From Paraburkholderia phenoliruptrix (GTDB lineage: Bacteria; Pseudomonadota; Gammaproteobacteria; Burkholderiales; Burkholderiaceae), in contig NZ_JAEUAV010000002.1 in assembly GCF_019511605.1 (NCBI RefSeq), forward strand, positions 434,001 to 498,000: a stretch of 64,000 bases of DNA, written 5' to 3'. Every line of letters starts with the position of its first letter. Position 1 is the first letter of the stretch. Below, in pieces: positions 45,397 through 54,101 of the stretch. The notes under the pieces were generated by a model that was not told the DNA's origin, did not search any database, and saw nothing but the letters and a program-made list of their open reading frames with translations. A program made the translations under genes and the position numbers.

Positions 45397-46550
45397 GCGC
45401 TTTGCAAAGCGTCGTGCCCGAGTTTGCGCCGCCCGCGGGCGTGGACGTCGAGCGCGAGATCCTGTTTCGCGTGGTCAACCGCGTCGCGATCATCACGCTG
45501 AACCGCCCGGCCGCGCTCAATGCGCTGTCGCACGCGATGATTCGCGAGCTCGCGGTGCTCGTCGAACATTGCCGCAACGACGACGGGATCGCCGCGCTCG
45601 TGCTCAAAGGCGCTGGAAACAAGGGCTTTTGCGCAGGCGGCGACGTGCGCGAGGTGTATCGCCTCGCGAAGAACGGCGACAGCCGCTGGCTTGCGTTTTT
45701 CGTCGACGAATACCGGCTCGACTACGCGTTGCATACCTTCCCGAAGCCGGTGGTCGCGCTGCTCGACGGCATCGCGATGGGCGGCGGCATGGGGCTCGGG
45801 CAGGCGGCACGGCTGCGCATCGTCACCGAGCGCAGCAAAATCGCCATGCCGGAGACGCGCATTGGCTTCGTGCCGGATGTCGGCGCGACGCGCTTTCTCG
45901 CCGTGATGCCCGTCGAATTCGAGTTGTATGTCGGCCTGAGCGGCGCGACCTTGTCAGGCGCCGACGCATTGCGGCTGCAACTCGCCGATTTGTGCGTGCC
46001 GGCCGACTGGCTTGCCTCCGCCGAAGAACGGCTGCGGCGCATGTCGCATGAAGCCGATCTGCTGAGCGCATTGCGCGGCGTCTTCGAGCCGCCGTGCAAC
46101 ATCGTGCCGCATGCTGCGTTGGCGCCGTTGACGCAAGTGGTCCTGCGGCATTTCGACCGGCGCTCCGGCGTCGACAGAATCGTGGCGACGTTGCGCCACG
46201 ACCTCGAACGCGACTCGCCGCGCGAGGTGAGACAGTGGCTGCAGTCCACTTACGACGCGCTCACGGCGCATTCGCCCACCATGCTTCATGTGACGCGCGA
46301 GGCGCTGTTGCGCGGCCGGCAGATGACGCTTGCCGAGTGTTTCCGGATGGAGCTCGGCATCGTCAAACGCGCCATCGAGGAGGGCGACTTCTGCGAAGGC
46401 GTGCGCGCGCAACTGATCGACAAGGACCGCAAGGGCCGCTGGGCGCCCGCCACGCTGCCGGAAGTGCGGCCGGAGCGCGTCAGGCACTTTCTGACTTCGC
46501 CGTGGAAGCGCGAAGCGCATCCTCTCGCGGACCTTGGTGGCGCAGTCTGA
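45393..46550 (+). CDS. 3-hydroxyisobutyryl-CoA hydrolase
   Basis: 385 residues, longer than a hydratase and with the C-terminal extension typical of 3-hydroxyisobutyryl-CoA hydrolase (HIBCH). 'KGFCAGGDVREVYRLAK', 'LDGIAMGGGMGLGQAARLRIVTE' and 'MPETRIGFVPDVGATRFLA' are diagnostic, as is 'LRGRQMTLAECFRMEL'. It frees 3-hydroxyisobutyrate from CoA, supplying MmsB. Last gene of the cluster, convergent with the MFS gene. Confidence 0.93.
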   Translation: MSALQSVVPEFAPPAGVDVEREILFRVVNRVAIITLNRPAALNALSHAMIRELAVLVEHCRNDDGIAALVLKGAGNKGFCAGGDVREVYRLAKNGDSRWLAFFVDEYRLDYALHTFPKPVVALLDGIAMGGGMGLGQAARLRIVTERSKIAMPETRIGFVPDVGATRFLAVMPVEFELYVGLSGATLSGADALRLQLADLCVPADWLASAEERLRRMSHEADLLSALRGVFEPPCNIVPHAALAPLTQVVLRHFDRRSGVDRIVATLRHDLERDSPREVRQWLQSTYDALTAHSPTMLHVTREALLRGRQMTLAECFRMELGIVKRAIEEGDFCEGVRAQLIDKDRKGRWAPATLPEVRPERVRHFLTSPWKREAHPLADLGGAV

Positions 46551-46606
46551 CTGACGCTCGGGCGAAGGCGCTCGAGTCAGGGCCGCTCGAGTCATGGCCG
46601 CTTTGT

Positions 46607-47875
46607 TCAGCCTTCGCCGACTACCGCATCGCTGCGCAGCACAGGGGGCGCGGGTGCCTGGCCTTGCGGCGCCTGCGCGCTTCGCACGCGCGAAACCCAC
46701 AGAACGCCTGCCAGCGCGACCGCTACCGAGACCCACCCCACCGTCCCATATCCGACGATCTGGCCGGCAGACGAGTTGCCGAGCATCAGGCCGCCGATCC
46801 ATGCGCCGCAGCCTGTGCCCAACGCCTGAAGTGCGCTGTTCGCGCTGAGAAACGCGCCTCGCCGCTCGGGCTGCGGGACGGTGGTCAGCAGCGCTTGCAT
46901 CGGCACCATCCGCCCGGACATGAGCACCATGAAGAGCGGAAAGAACAGCAGCAGCGCGTAGAACGGCACATGCGGCAAGTGCGTGATGAACAGTACCGGC
47001 AGACAGGCAAAGAGCGCCGCGATGCGGAACACGCGCCGCGCGCCGAACCGGTCCGCGAGTTTGCCGACGCGGCGTGACGTGAAGAAGGTTGCCGCACCGC
47101 CCGCCATGTAGAGCCACGACAATTGCTCGGGCGCCACGCCGTGGTTCGCGACGAGCACCGGCGCGATGAACGGGATGATCAGCATGTGCGCGACCATCAT
47201 CACGAAGGTCAGCGCGAATGCCGCCATGTGGCGCGGATTGCCGAGCAGCCGCATGAGTTCGGGCAGCACTTCGGCGAGCGGCGGCTGGCGCGCGCCCAGA
47301 TGCGCGGCGAGCGACGGCACCAGTTGCCAGCCCGCCAGCCAGATTGCGCCCGAAAGCGCGACCAGCAGCAGGAACGGCGCGGCCCAGCCGAAGTGCGCGC
47401 CGAGCATCACGCCGGCCGGCACGCCCGCGATCGCTGCGAGCGAGAAGGCGGTCATGATGGTGCCCGTCGCGGCGCCGCGCCTTTGCACGGGAATGACGTC
47501 CGCGACGATCGCCATGATCACCGACGCCAGCACGCCGCCCGTGATACCCGCAAAAGCGCGCGCGGCGAGCAGCAAGTGGAAACTGTTCGCGAGCGCGCAC
47601 GCGAGGTTGGACAACGCGAACAGCGCATACACGGCGAGCAGCAGACGGCGCCGGTCGAAGCGGTCGATATAGGTGGCCGCGAACAGTCCCGACAGGCCCG
47701 AACACCATGAATACGCCGACACCGCCGTCGCGAACGCGGCCGGCGTGATGGCAAACGAATGCATGATTTGTGGACCGAGCGGCATCATCACCATGAAGTC
47801 CATGATGATGGTGAACTGGGTTAGCGCAAGCAGCCAGAGCAGCCGGCGCTCATGCGTCGAATCGATTGAATACAT
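46607..47875 (-). CDS. MFS transporter of the AraJ/drug-exporter type
   Basis: 422 residues with 12 hydrophobic helices. 'LLWLLALTQFTIIMDFMVMMPLGPQIM' in part and 'YSWCSGLSGLFAATYIDRFDRRRLL' in part, with 'AGITGGVLASVIMAIVADVIP', fit the DHA1 exporter group. The ATG at 47875 follows AGGAAA. It lies 83 bases after the siderophore-interacting protein and on the same strand, so it may export a siderophore or metal-related compound; that is inference. Confidence 0.84.
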   Translation of the reverse strand: MYSIDSTHERRLLWLLALTQFTIIMDFMVMMPLGPQIMHSFAITPAAFATAVSAYSWCSGLSGLFAATYIDRFDRRRLLLAVYALFALSNLACALANSFHLLLAARAFAGITGGVLASVIMAIVADVIPVQRRGAATGTIMTAFSLAAIAGVPAGVMLGAHFGWAAPFLLLVALSGAIWLAGWQLVPSLAAHLGARQPPLAEVLPELMRLLGNPRHMAAFALTFVMMVAHMLIIPFIAPVLVANHGVAPEQLSWLYMAGGAATFFTSRRVGKLADRFGARRVFRIAALFACLPVLFITHLPHVPFYALLLFFPLFMVLMSGRMVPMQALLTTVPQPERRGAFLSANSALQALGTGCGAWIGGLMLGNSSAGQIVGYGTVGWVSVAVALAGVLWVSRVRSAQAPQGQAPAPPVLRSDAVVGEG

Positions 47876-47958
47876 CGGCAGGTTTCCTGTTTTTGTTGTT
47901 GTCGTTGCAGCCGCCGCTTGCAACCGCCGCTTGAAGTCGCGGCGCTCAGTGGCGGCGC

Positions 47959-48783
47959 TCAGTCGTCCAGCGTTTCATGCACGGCCGCGGCGCCCTGTTT
48001 CCAGTAGCTGGCCGCACGAATGCGCGACTTGTCGACGCCGCGTTCGGTGCACAGGTGATAGCGGATCGCGCGCATCGTCGCGGCTTCGCCCGCGGCCCAT
48101 ACATAGCCTTCGCCTTCTTCCGGCAGATACGTTGCGCGGACAGCTTGCAGCAACGTCTCGCCGCGCGTGGCTTCGTTATTGCGGTATGCCCATACCGGAT
48201 GCAGTTCCGCCTGAGTCCGGAACTCGATGCGAGCCGACGGATCGGCCACTTCGATCACCGTGGCCACGCGCTTGCCGGCCGGCAGTTCTTCGAGGCGCCG
48301 CGCGATGGCGGGCAGGGCGGTGTCGTCGCCGATCAGCAGGTGCCAGTCGAAAGCGGTCGGAATCACGAGCGAGCCGCGCGGTCCGCCGATTCCCAGATAC
48401 TGGCCGGCTTTCGCCTGCGCCGCCCATGTCGCCGCCGGGCCGGCTTCGTGCATCGCAAACTCTATGTCGAGTTCGCGCGCCTCGGGGTCGAAGCGGCGCG
48501 GCGTGAAGTCGCGCGCGGTCGGCCTGCGTCCTTCGGGGAACACGGGACCGTCTGGGCCTGCTTGCGGCAGCACCGGCTTGTCCGCGCCCGGCTCGGGGAA
48601 GAACACCTTGATGTGATCGTCGAACGAGGCCGACATGAAGTCATGCAGGTCCTCGCCGCTAAAGGTCACACGCACCAGATGCGGCGTGATCGTTCGTACG
48701 TTTTTCACTTGCAGCAGACGGAACTTGAGAGGATGCCGTACACGCTGCACGGCGAGGTCGGGGCGGTTTTGCTGAGTCGGCAT
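47959..48783 (-). CDS. Siderophore-interacting protein (ferric-chelate reductase, NfeF/ViuB type)
   Basis: 274 residues. An FAD-binding beta barrel ('TITPHLVRVTFSGEDLHDF', 'DFTPRRFDPEARELDIEFAMHEAGPAATWA' in part) is followed by an NAD(P)-binding half ('LLIGDDTALPAIARRLEELPAG', 'YVWAAGEAATMRAIRYHL'). These soluble flavoproteins reduce ferric siderophores to free iron. The upstream PadR gene matches the regulator of the E. coli homologue NfeF (YqjH), supporting an iron/nickel role. Confidence 0.9.
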   Translation of the reverse strand: MPTQQNRPDLAVQRVRHPLKFRLLQVKNVRTITPHLVRVTFSGEDLHDFMSASFDDHIKVFFPEPGADKPVLPQAGPDGPVFPEGRRPTARDFTPRRFDPEARELDIEFAMHEAGPAATWAAQAKAGQYLGIGGPRGSLVIPTAFDWHLLIGDDTALPAIARRLEELPAGKRVATVIEVADPSARIEFRTQAELHPVWAYRNNEATRGETLLQAVRATYLPEEGEGYVWAAGEAATMRAIRYHLCTERGVDKSRIRAASYWKQGAAAVHETLDD

Positions 48784-48945
48784 GGAGGCACTGGTCCTGT
48801 CGGTTCGGTGAGTGAATGCGCCGCGGGCCGGGCGCCGGAGGGGCCAGAGGGGCTAGAGGGGCCAGCGCGGCCAGCGTGCGGCGAATCAGGGCGGCGGGTG
48901 GAACGAAGCGCCGGCGCGTGGAAGAAGGCTCCGGCGCTCGTGCGC

Positions 48946-49746
48946 TCACGCGGTGGGCGCGTCGTCGCTGTTGCTGCTGGCAGAGTTTTGTTCGCCTTCT
49001 ATTTCTTTCGCGGCCCGCATGAGAATCGCGGCGATGCGGCGCTGTTCTTCGGCGGGCGCGTTGTCACGGCGCAGCAGCGCGTTTTTCAGCGCGCGGCGCG
49101 CCTGGCTCAGCTCGGGCAGCCAGCCGCCTTCGCTGATGTCGGCGGGTTCTTCGCCGGCAAACGCGCGACGCACCGAATCCATCTTGCGGGCAATGTGGCT
49201 GAGCTTTGCCAGCATCAGTTCGACGCGCTCGCGATTGGCCGCGAGGTAATCCCGGCCGGCTTGCGCGAGTTCGTAGCGCTTGCGGTTGCCTTCGAGCTGC
49301 ACGGTCACGTAGCCGAGTTCCTCCAGATACGTGAGCGCGGGGTACACCATGCCGGGGCTCGGGCTATAGAAGCCGTTCGAGCGCGTTTCAAGCGCCTTGA
49401 TGAGCTCGTAGCCGTGGCTCGGTTGTGCGTCGATCAACGCGAGCAGCAGCAGTTGCAGATCGTCGGAAGTGAACTTGCGGCCGCGCGGAAAACCGTCGCC
49501 TTCGCCGCCGAAGCCGCCGGGGCCGCCGCCGAACAGACCGCGTCCGCCGCGATGCTCGTGATGACGTCCCATGGCATGCCAGAGAGCCCACGGGGAGAAG
49601 CGATGCGAGTGTTCGTCGCGATCGTCGTGCATCGCACGGCGATGGGCAAACGCATGCCAGAGCGCGTGCAGCGAATGGCGCTCGAAGCGGGCGTCGAAAG
49701 CGTGGTCCGCACCGTGTGGGCGGCCGGAACGAGGGTAGTGACGCAT
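48946..49746 (-). CDS. PadR-family regulator with His-rich N-terminus (NfeR/YqjI-like)
   Basis: 266 residues. The first 70 carry 14 histidines, a likely metal-binding region, followed by a Gly-rich link. A PadR winged helix (about 90-170) has 'HGYELIKALETRSNGFYSPSPGMVYPALTYLEELGYV' in part, and a helical C-terminus. E. coli YqjI has the same build: His-rich head, then 'SHGYELIKAIE...SPGVIYP'. YqjI represses the ferric reductase gene and loses DNA binding on nickel. The ATG at 49746 follows GGAGAACAAG; an upstream frame starts at 49920. Two palindromes lie just upstream. Confidence 0.87.
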   Translation of the reverse strand: MRHYPRSGRPHGADHAFDARFERHSLHALWHAFAHRRAMHDDRDEHSHRFSPWALWHAMGRHHEHRGGRGLFGGGPGGFGGEGDGFPRGRKFTSDDLQLLLLALIDAQPSHGYELIKALETRSNGFYSPSPGMVYPALTYLEELGYVTVQLEGNRKRYELAQAGRDYLAANRERVELMLAKLSHIARKMDSVRRAFAGEEPADISEGGWLPELSQARRALKNALLRRDNAPAEEQRRIAAILMRAAKEIEGEQNSASSNSDDAPTA

Positions 49747-49763
49747 CTTGTTCTCCAGATATG

Positions 49764-49792
49764 TCTTAAGATGTGTCGTAAGATATATATCT
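49764..49792. promoter_or_regulatory. Candidate PadR operator: two palindromes
   Basis: TCTTAAGA (49764-49771) and AGATATATATCT (49781-49792) are perfect palindromes 9 bases apart, 18-46 bases before the PadR start in a strikingly AT-rich island. PadR repressors generally bind such AT-rich inverted repeats in their own promoters. Confidence 0.6.
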
Positions 49793-49929
49793 AAAGATGG
49801 TTTGTCAAAGTTTTTTTTGGGGACGTTCCGATTCCGCCAGCAGCCGGTCGGTCGTAGCGGCAAACTCCTCCGTGCCAAACCGTCCGCGAACGGGTAGAGG
49901 GCCTTTCGTCCGGTTCCCACACCGGCACG

Positions 49930-50823
49930 TCAACTGAAATGGTTCACCGCAAGATTGATGAACGCCCTTACCTTGCGAGATACAAAGTCCCGGCTCGGAT
50001 AGACGAGCGAAACGGCCACGTCCGCGTTGAGTAGCGAATACGCGTCGAGGACATGGACCAGCGTCCTCGCGCGCAGCGCATCCGCAACCAGCTCGTTAGG
50101 CAGCAGCGCGACGCCCATGCCGTTGAGCGCCAACTGCATTTGCATCACGACGCTGTTGACGGTCATCGAGGGTTGAACGGTTACGCTTTCTTGCTTCCCC
50201 TCACGGTCGACGAAGACCCACGCTTGCTGAGCAGTGTCGGTGGGTACAGAAATCACCCTGCATGTCTTCAGGTCCGCAGGCGTTTTCGGGTGGCCAGCCA
50301 GTGCAAGATAATCGGGCGACGCTACCGGAATGCAGAACGAACTGATCAGCCTGCGCAAGATCAATGTTTCGGAGCGGACCATGTGCTCACTCACGATCCC
50401 GACTTCGAAGCCGCCCTCGAGCAGGTCGACGCGGCGCTCGGTCAGCGTGACGTTGAGGTTCACGCGCGGAAACCTTGCCTGGTAGTCCGCGAAAAGCGGC
50501 GTGAGCTGCACGAGCGAAAAGCTGCCCAATGCAACGATGCGGATTTCACCGCTCAGTTCCGTTTGCTCCGTCGTCGCGCGGGATTCGACTGCTTCGAGTT
50601 GCCTCAGGAGGTCGCGGCAGCCGTCGGCATACTCGGCGCCCGCCTGGGTCAGCACGACTTTGCGGGTGGTGCGCTGAAAAAGGCGGATGCCAAGATGTTT
50701 TTCCAGACACGACACATGGCGCGTGACGACTGACGTCGACGTGCTGAGCCGCTCTGCCGTCTGCGAGAAGCTCCGGCACTCGGCGACCTGGGTGAACACC
50801 TGCATGGCGCGAAAGAGATCCAT
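49930..50823 (-). CDS. LysR-family regulator (CrgA/DhcR group)
   Basis: 297 residues. The HTH 'MDLFRAMQVFTQVAECRSFSQTAERLSTSTSVVTRHVSCLEKHLG' in part is typical of the large LysR subgroup with an opening 'MDxFxAMxxF'. An LysR substrate domain follows. ATG at 50823 is fixed by that N-terminus; the frame remains open to 51051. Neighbours are PadR downstream and a small gene plus an NADH dehydrogenase-like gene upstream; its target is not evident. Confidence 0.88.
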   Translation of the reverse strand: MDLFRAMQVFTQVAECRSFSQTAERLSTSTSVVTRHVSCLEKHLGIRLFQRTTRKVVLTQAGAEYADGCRDLLRQLEAVESRATTEQTELSGEIRIVALGSFSLVQLTPLFADYQARFPRVNLNVTLTERRVDLLEGGFEVGIVSEHMVRSETLILRRLISSFCIPVASPDYLALAGHPKTPADLKTCRVISVPTDTAQQAWVFVDREGKQESVTVQPSMTVNSVVMQMQLALNGMGVALLPNELVADALRARTLVHVLDAYSLLNADVAVSLVYPSRDFVSRKVRAFINLAVNHFS

Positions 50824-50894
50824 AACTGTACGGTGATAGAAAGAACCTGACGATGCCGCAGCAGCCATCAGTCCAATGCCCCTATGATCGGCCG

Positions 50895-51122
50895 TCAGCG
50901 CTGCAGGTTGTTGACCCAGTTGTCCCACCACGCAATGCGCATCGCGCATTCGAGATCGTCCACGTACTCGTTCACCACCTTTTCGTATTCGGCGGTGTCC
51001 GCTTCGCAGTCGGACGGGTTGCGTTTGCCCTGCGCCTTGCGAATCGCGCACACGCTCGTGTGGAGCACGGTCATTTCATTCCACATTGCGCGGGAATGTC
51101 CTGCGTCGTCGTCGTTCATCAT
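50895..51122 (-). CDS. Small hypothetical protein (75 aa)
   Basis: A 75-residue acidic, helical protein ('EYEKVVNEYVDDLECAMRIAWWDNWVNNLQR' in part at its C-terminus). No signal peptide. Two ATGs at 51122 and 51119. Codon use is similar to neighbours and the tail has Trp and Tyr residues as real proteins do, but no family was recognised. Same strand as the flanking NADH dehydrogenase-like and LysR genes. Confidence 0.55.
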   Translation of the reverse strand: MMNDDDAGHSRAMWNEMTVLHTSVCAIRKAQGKRNPSDCEADTAEYEKVVNEYVDDLECAMRIAWWDNWVNNLQR

Positions 51123-51181
51123 GGCTGGTCCGTCTGGAATCGCGGCATGGGGGCCGCTGCGCTAAAGCGGGCGATGCGTCG

Positions 51182-52474
51182 TCAACTCAGCCTGATCTTC
51201 GGCTGGACCAGCCCGTTGATCTTCTCGGCGGTCCACATCAGCCCCGCTCTGCCGAAACCGTGAAGCGCCTGCTGATGACGTCGATAAAGCATCGCGTGGC
51301 TCAGTTGCGCGAACCGCCCGCGGATGAAGCCGCCGGGGAAGAAGCCAAACCGTCCGAGTGTGCCGAACGCGCCGTAGTCGCTCAGCGACACGAGCGAGCC
51401 GAAGTCGCGAAACGCGAATGCGGGCATCGGCACACCGGCGAGCCACCCGGGCAGGTGGCGGGCCAGATGCTCCGCTTGCTGCGTGGCAACTTGCGCGGTG
51501 GGCGGCAACGGCCGTTCGTGGTTCGCCGGCGTCAAGCTCGCGCAATCGCCAACGGCGAACACGCGTTCATCGCGAGTCGACTGAAGCGTTGCGTCGATCA
51601 AGATCTGATTCGAGCGGTTGGTTTCCAGCCCGGCCAGCTCGCGCATGAAGTCCGGCGCCTTGACGCCCGCGGCCCATACCATGAGATCCGCCTTCGCCAG
51701 CAGGTTTTCGCCGTGCCGGAAGCCGTCCTGCTGCGCCGCTGTGACGCGCGCCGAGGTCAGCACGCGAAAGCCGATATGTTCGAGTTGCTGCTGGGTCGAT
51801 GCCGAAATCGCCGGTGGAAACGAGGCGAGCACGCGCGGGCCGCTTTCGAGCAGCGTGAGACTCAGGCGGCTGCGCAGCGTGGGATCGCCGTAGCCTTGCG
51901 CGATTTCGAGCACGCGGCTCAACTCGGCGGCCAGCTCGACGCCCGTCGCGCCGGCGCCGACAATCGCGACGCGCAGTCGTTCGTCTCGCACCACCGCGCG
52001 CAGCATGCGCGCGCGCAACACGCTGTTGAAGGCTTCGGCCTGCTGCTGGCTGTCGATGAAATGACACTGCTGCCTGACGCCGGGCACACCGAAGTCGTTT
52101 GCCCTGCTTCCCAGAGAGAGCACCAGCACGTCGTATGGAACCGTTCGCGCCTCCAGCACCAACTCGCCTTCGGGCGTCCTCACTTCGTTGAGCAGGACTT
52201 CCTTGCGCTGCCGGTCCAGTCCGCACATCTCGCCTGCCTGCCAGGCGAAGCGGTGCGCGCTCGCATGCGCGAGGTAGCTCACCTGCTGTTGCTTCACATC
52301 GCGCGTGCCGGCCGCGATGGTATGCAGCATCGGCTTCCAGATGTGCGTGGGGCTGCTGTCGATCAGCGTCACCGACGCCTCGTGCGAATGTGCAAAGTGA
52401 TTGCCGAGCCGCGTGGCGAGCAGAATGCCGGCAATCCCACCACCGACGATGACAATGCGTGTTGCGTTGGACAT
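51182..52474 (-). CDS. Type II NADH dehydrogenase-like FAD oxidoreductase
   Basis: 430 residues. FAD motif 'RIVIVGGGIAGILLATRLG', NAD motif 'RVAIVGAGATGVELAAELS', and 'VFAVGDCASL' near residue 300 define the NDH-2 family, with 'THIWKPMLHTIAAGT' a familiar segment. The C-terminus 'FGFFPGGFIRGRFAQLSHAMLYRRHQ' in part is amphipathic, suiting membrane attachment. Such enzymes pass electrons from NADH to quinone without pumping protons. ATG at 52474; longer frame to 52540 is not family-like. Confidence 0.88.
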   Translation of the reverse strand: MSNATRIVIVGGGIAGILLATRLGNHFAHSHEASVTLIDSSPTHIWKPMLHTIAAGTRDVKQQQVSYLAHASAHRFAWQAGEMCGLDRQRKEVLLNEVRTPEGELVLEARTVPYDVLVLSLGSRANDFGVPGVRQQCHFIDSQQQAEAFNSVLRARMLRAVVRDERLRVAIVGAGATGVELAAELSRVLEIAQGYGDPTLRSRLSLTLLESGPRVLASFPPAISASTQQQLEHIGFRVLTSARVTAAQQDGFRHGENLLAKADLMVWAAGVKAPDFMRELAGLETNRSNQILIDATLQSTRDERVFAVGDCASLTPANHERPLPPTAQVATQQAEHLARHLPGWLAGVPMPAFAFRDFGSLVSLSDYGAFGTLGRFGFFPGGFIRGRFAQLSHAMLYRRHQQALHGFGRAGLMWTAEKINGLVQPKIRLS

Positions 52475-52546
52475 AACGGTTCCGTGTTGATTACAGTTCG
52501 CGAATTCCGCGCGAAGACGAAGCACGCACGAAGCACGCATGCGGTT

Positions 52547-54088
52547 TCAGTGCGCCTGCGATGTGTCCGCGACCCGCGTCGGTTTCGGCGCCAGCCAGAC
52601 CGCCAGCGCGGCGAAAATGAAACATGCGCCTGCCATCGTGAAGAGCTGGTTGGTCGCGAGCATCACGGCTTGCGACTGCAAGATGTCGCTGATTTGCGCC
52701 TGGGCCTGACTCGCGCTAAAGCCGGAACTCTTCAGCATGGTCGAGAAGTGGCCGGCCTGATCGACGAGTCCGGACAGTTCCGCGCGGTCATACTTGGTCC
52801 GGTCTTCCCAACCTGTATTGACCAGCGACGTAGCAATCGCGCCGCCGAAGGTCCGGCAGAAATTCATGAGCCCCGCCGCCGATGCCGTTTCGGGCTCATC
52901 GACGCTGCTAAGCGCGAGACCCGTGAGTGGCACGAAGAAGAACGGCAAGCCGACGCCTTGCAGCAGCAGCGGAAACGCCACCTGCCAGAACGTCATGTCG
53001 GTGTTCGCATGCGTTCGCAACAGCGTGATCGCGCCGAGCCACATCACCCCTGCGAACACCAGCCAGCGGCCGTCGAACCTGGATGACAGGTTGGCCGCGA
53101 GCGGCGCCGAGATCACGGCGAGAATGCCCGTCATCGCCGTCGCGCAGCCTGCCCACGTCGCCGTGTAGCCCATGTAGTTCTGCAGCCATAACGGCGTCAG
53201 CACGGTCGCGCCAAAAAACGCGCCGAACGCAAGCGTAATCGTGACCACGCTCGCGCTGAAGCCGCGATGACGGAACACCCGCAAGTCGACCACGGGATGA
53301 CGTTCCGTCAGCTCCCAGATCAGGAACGACGCAAAGCCGATCGCCGCGATGATTCCGAGCACGCGGATTTCCGTCGATGCGAACCAGTCGTTGTCCTTGC
53401 CTTCGTCGAGCATGATCTGCAGCGCGCCGACCCATACGACCAGCAGCGCGAGACCTACGGCGTCGATGGGAAGGCGCATCAGGCCCGTCTCGTAGCGCTT
53501 CAACAAACGCCATCCGAGATACCCGCAGATCAACGCGACGGGCACGTTGATGTAGAAGATGTACGCCCAGTGCAGCCGGTCGCAGATCACGCCGCCGAGG
53601 ATCGGGCCCATTACCGGCGCGACCAGCGTCGTCATGCTCCACAAGCCGATCGCCGCGGCCGCTTTCTCTTTCGGGAAAATGCGCAGCAGCAGTGTTTGCG
53701 ACAGCGGCATCAACGGCCCGCCTGCGAGACCCTGAAACACGCGGAACAGCACCAGCATTTCGAGCGACGTCGCCATCCCGCACAGCGCCGAACATACGCC
53801 GAACATGATCAGCGACGCGATGAACACGCGCACCGTGCCGAAGCGGCCGGCCAGCCAGCCGGTCAACGGCACGGTGATCGCTTCGGCCACCGCGTAAGAG
53901 GTAATGACGTAAGTGCCCTGGCTGGACGACGCGCCCATTGCGCCGGCGATGGTCGGCACCGAAACGTTGGCGATCGTCGTGTCCAGCACCGCGACGAAGT
54001 TGGCCGCGGCCAGCAGCAGCGCTGCGCCGATCAGCATGCCGCCGCTCAGCGGCGGCAACGGGATGTCCCGCGTTGGAGAGGAAGACAT
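52547..54088 (-). CDS. emrB: DHA2-family drug efflux permease (EmrB type)
   Basis: 513 residues with 14 predicted helices. 'AALLLAAANFVAVLDTTIANVSVPTIAGAMG' in part has the family motif D1, 'SYAVAEAITVPLTGWLAGRFGTVR' in part motif A, and 'FRVFQGLAGGPLMPLSQTLL' motif C. Proton-driven export of drugs or other hydrophobic compounds through a tripartite channel. The ATG at 54088 is 13 bases after the emrA stop; a GTG at 54097 is possible. Third gene of the efflux operon. Confidence 0.93.
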   Translation of the reverse strand: MSSSPTRDIPLPPLSGGMLIGAALLLAAANFVAVLDTTIANVSVPTIAGAMGASSSQGTYVITSYAVAEAITVPLTGWLAGRFGTVRVFIASLIMFGVCSALCGMATSLEMLVLFRVFQGLAGGPLMPLSQTLLLRIFPKEKAAAAIGLWSMTTLVAPVMGPILGGVICDRLHWAYIFYINVPVALICGYLGWRLLKRYETGLMRLPIDAVGLALLVVWVGALQIMLDEGKDNDWFASTEIRVLGIIAAIGFASFLIWELTERHPVVDLRVFRHRGFSASVVTITLAFGAFFGATVLTPLWLQNYMGYTATWAGCATAMTGILAVISAPLAANLSSRFDGRWLVFAGVMWLGAITLLRTHANTDMTFWQVAFPLLLQGVGLPFFFVPLTGLALSSVDEPETASAAGLMNFCRTFGGAIATSLVNTGWEDRTKYDRAELSGLVDQAGHFSTMLKSSGFSASQAQAQISDILQSQAVMLATNQLFTMAGACFIFAALAVWLAPKPTRVADTSQAH

Positions 54089-54101
54089 GGTGGGCACGGC
54101 C

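Noticed and set aside
48820-48900. Short imperfect GGGGCCAGAG repeats
   Set aside because: Only three imperfect copies between the PadR and siderophore-interacting genes; too weak to call a repeat or operator.
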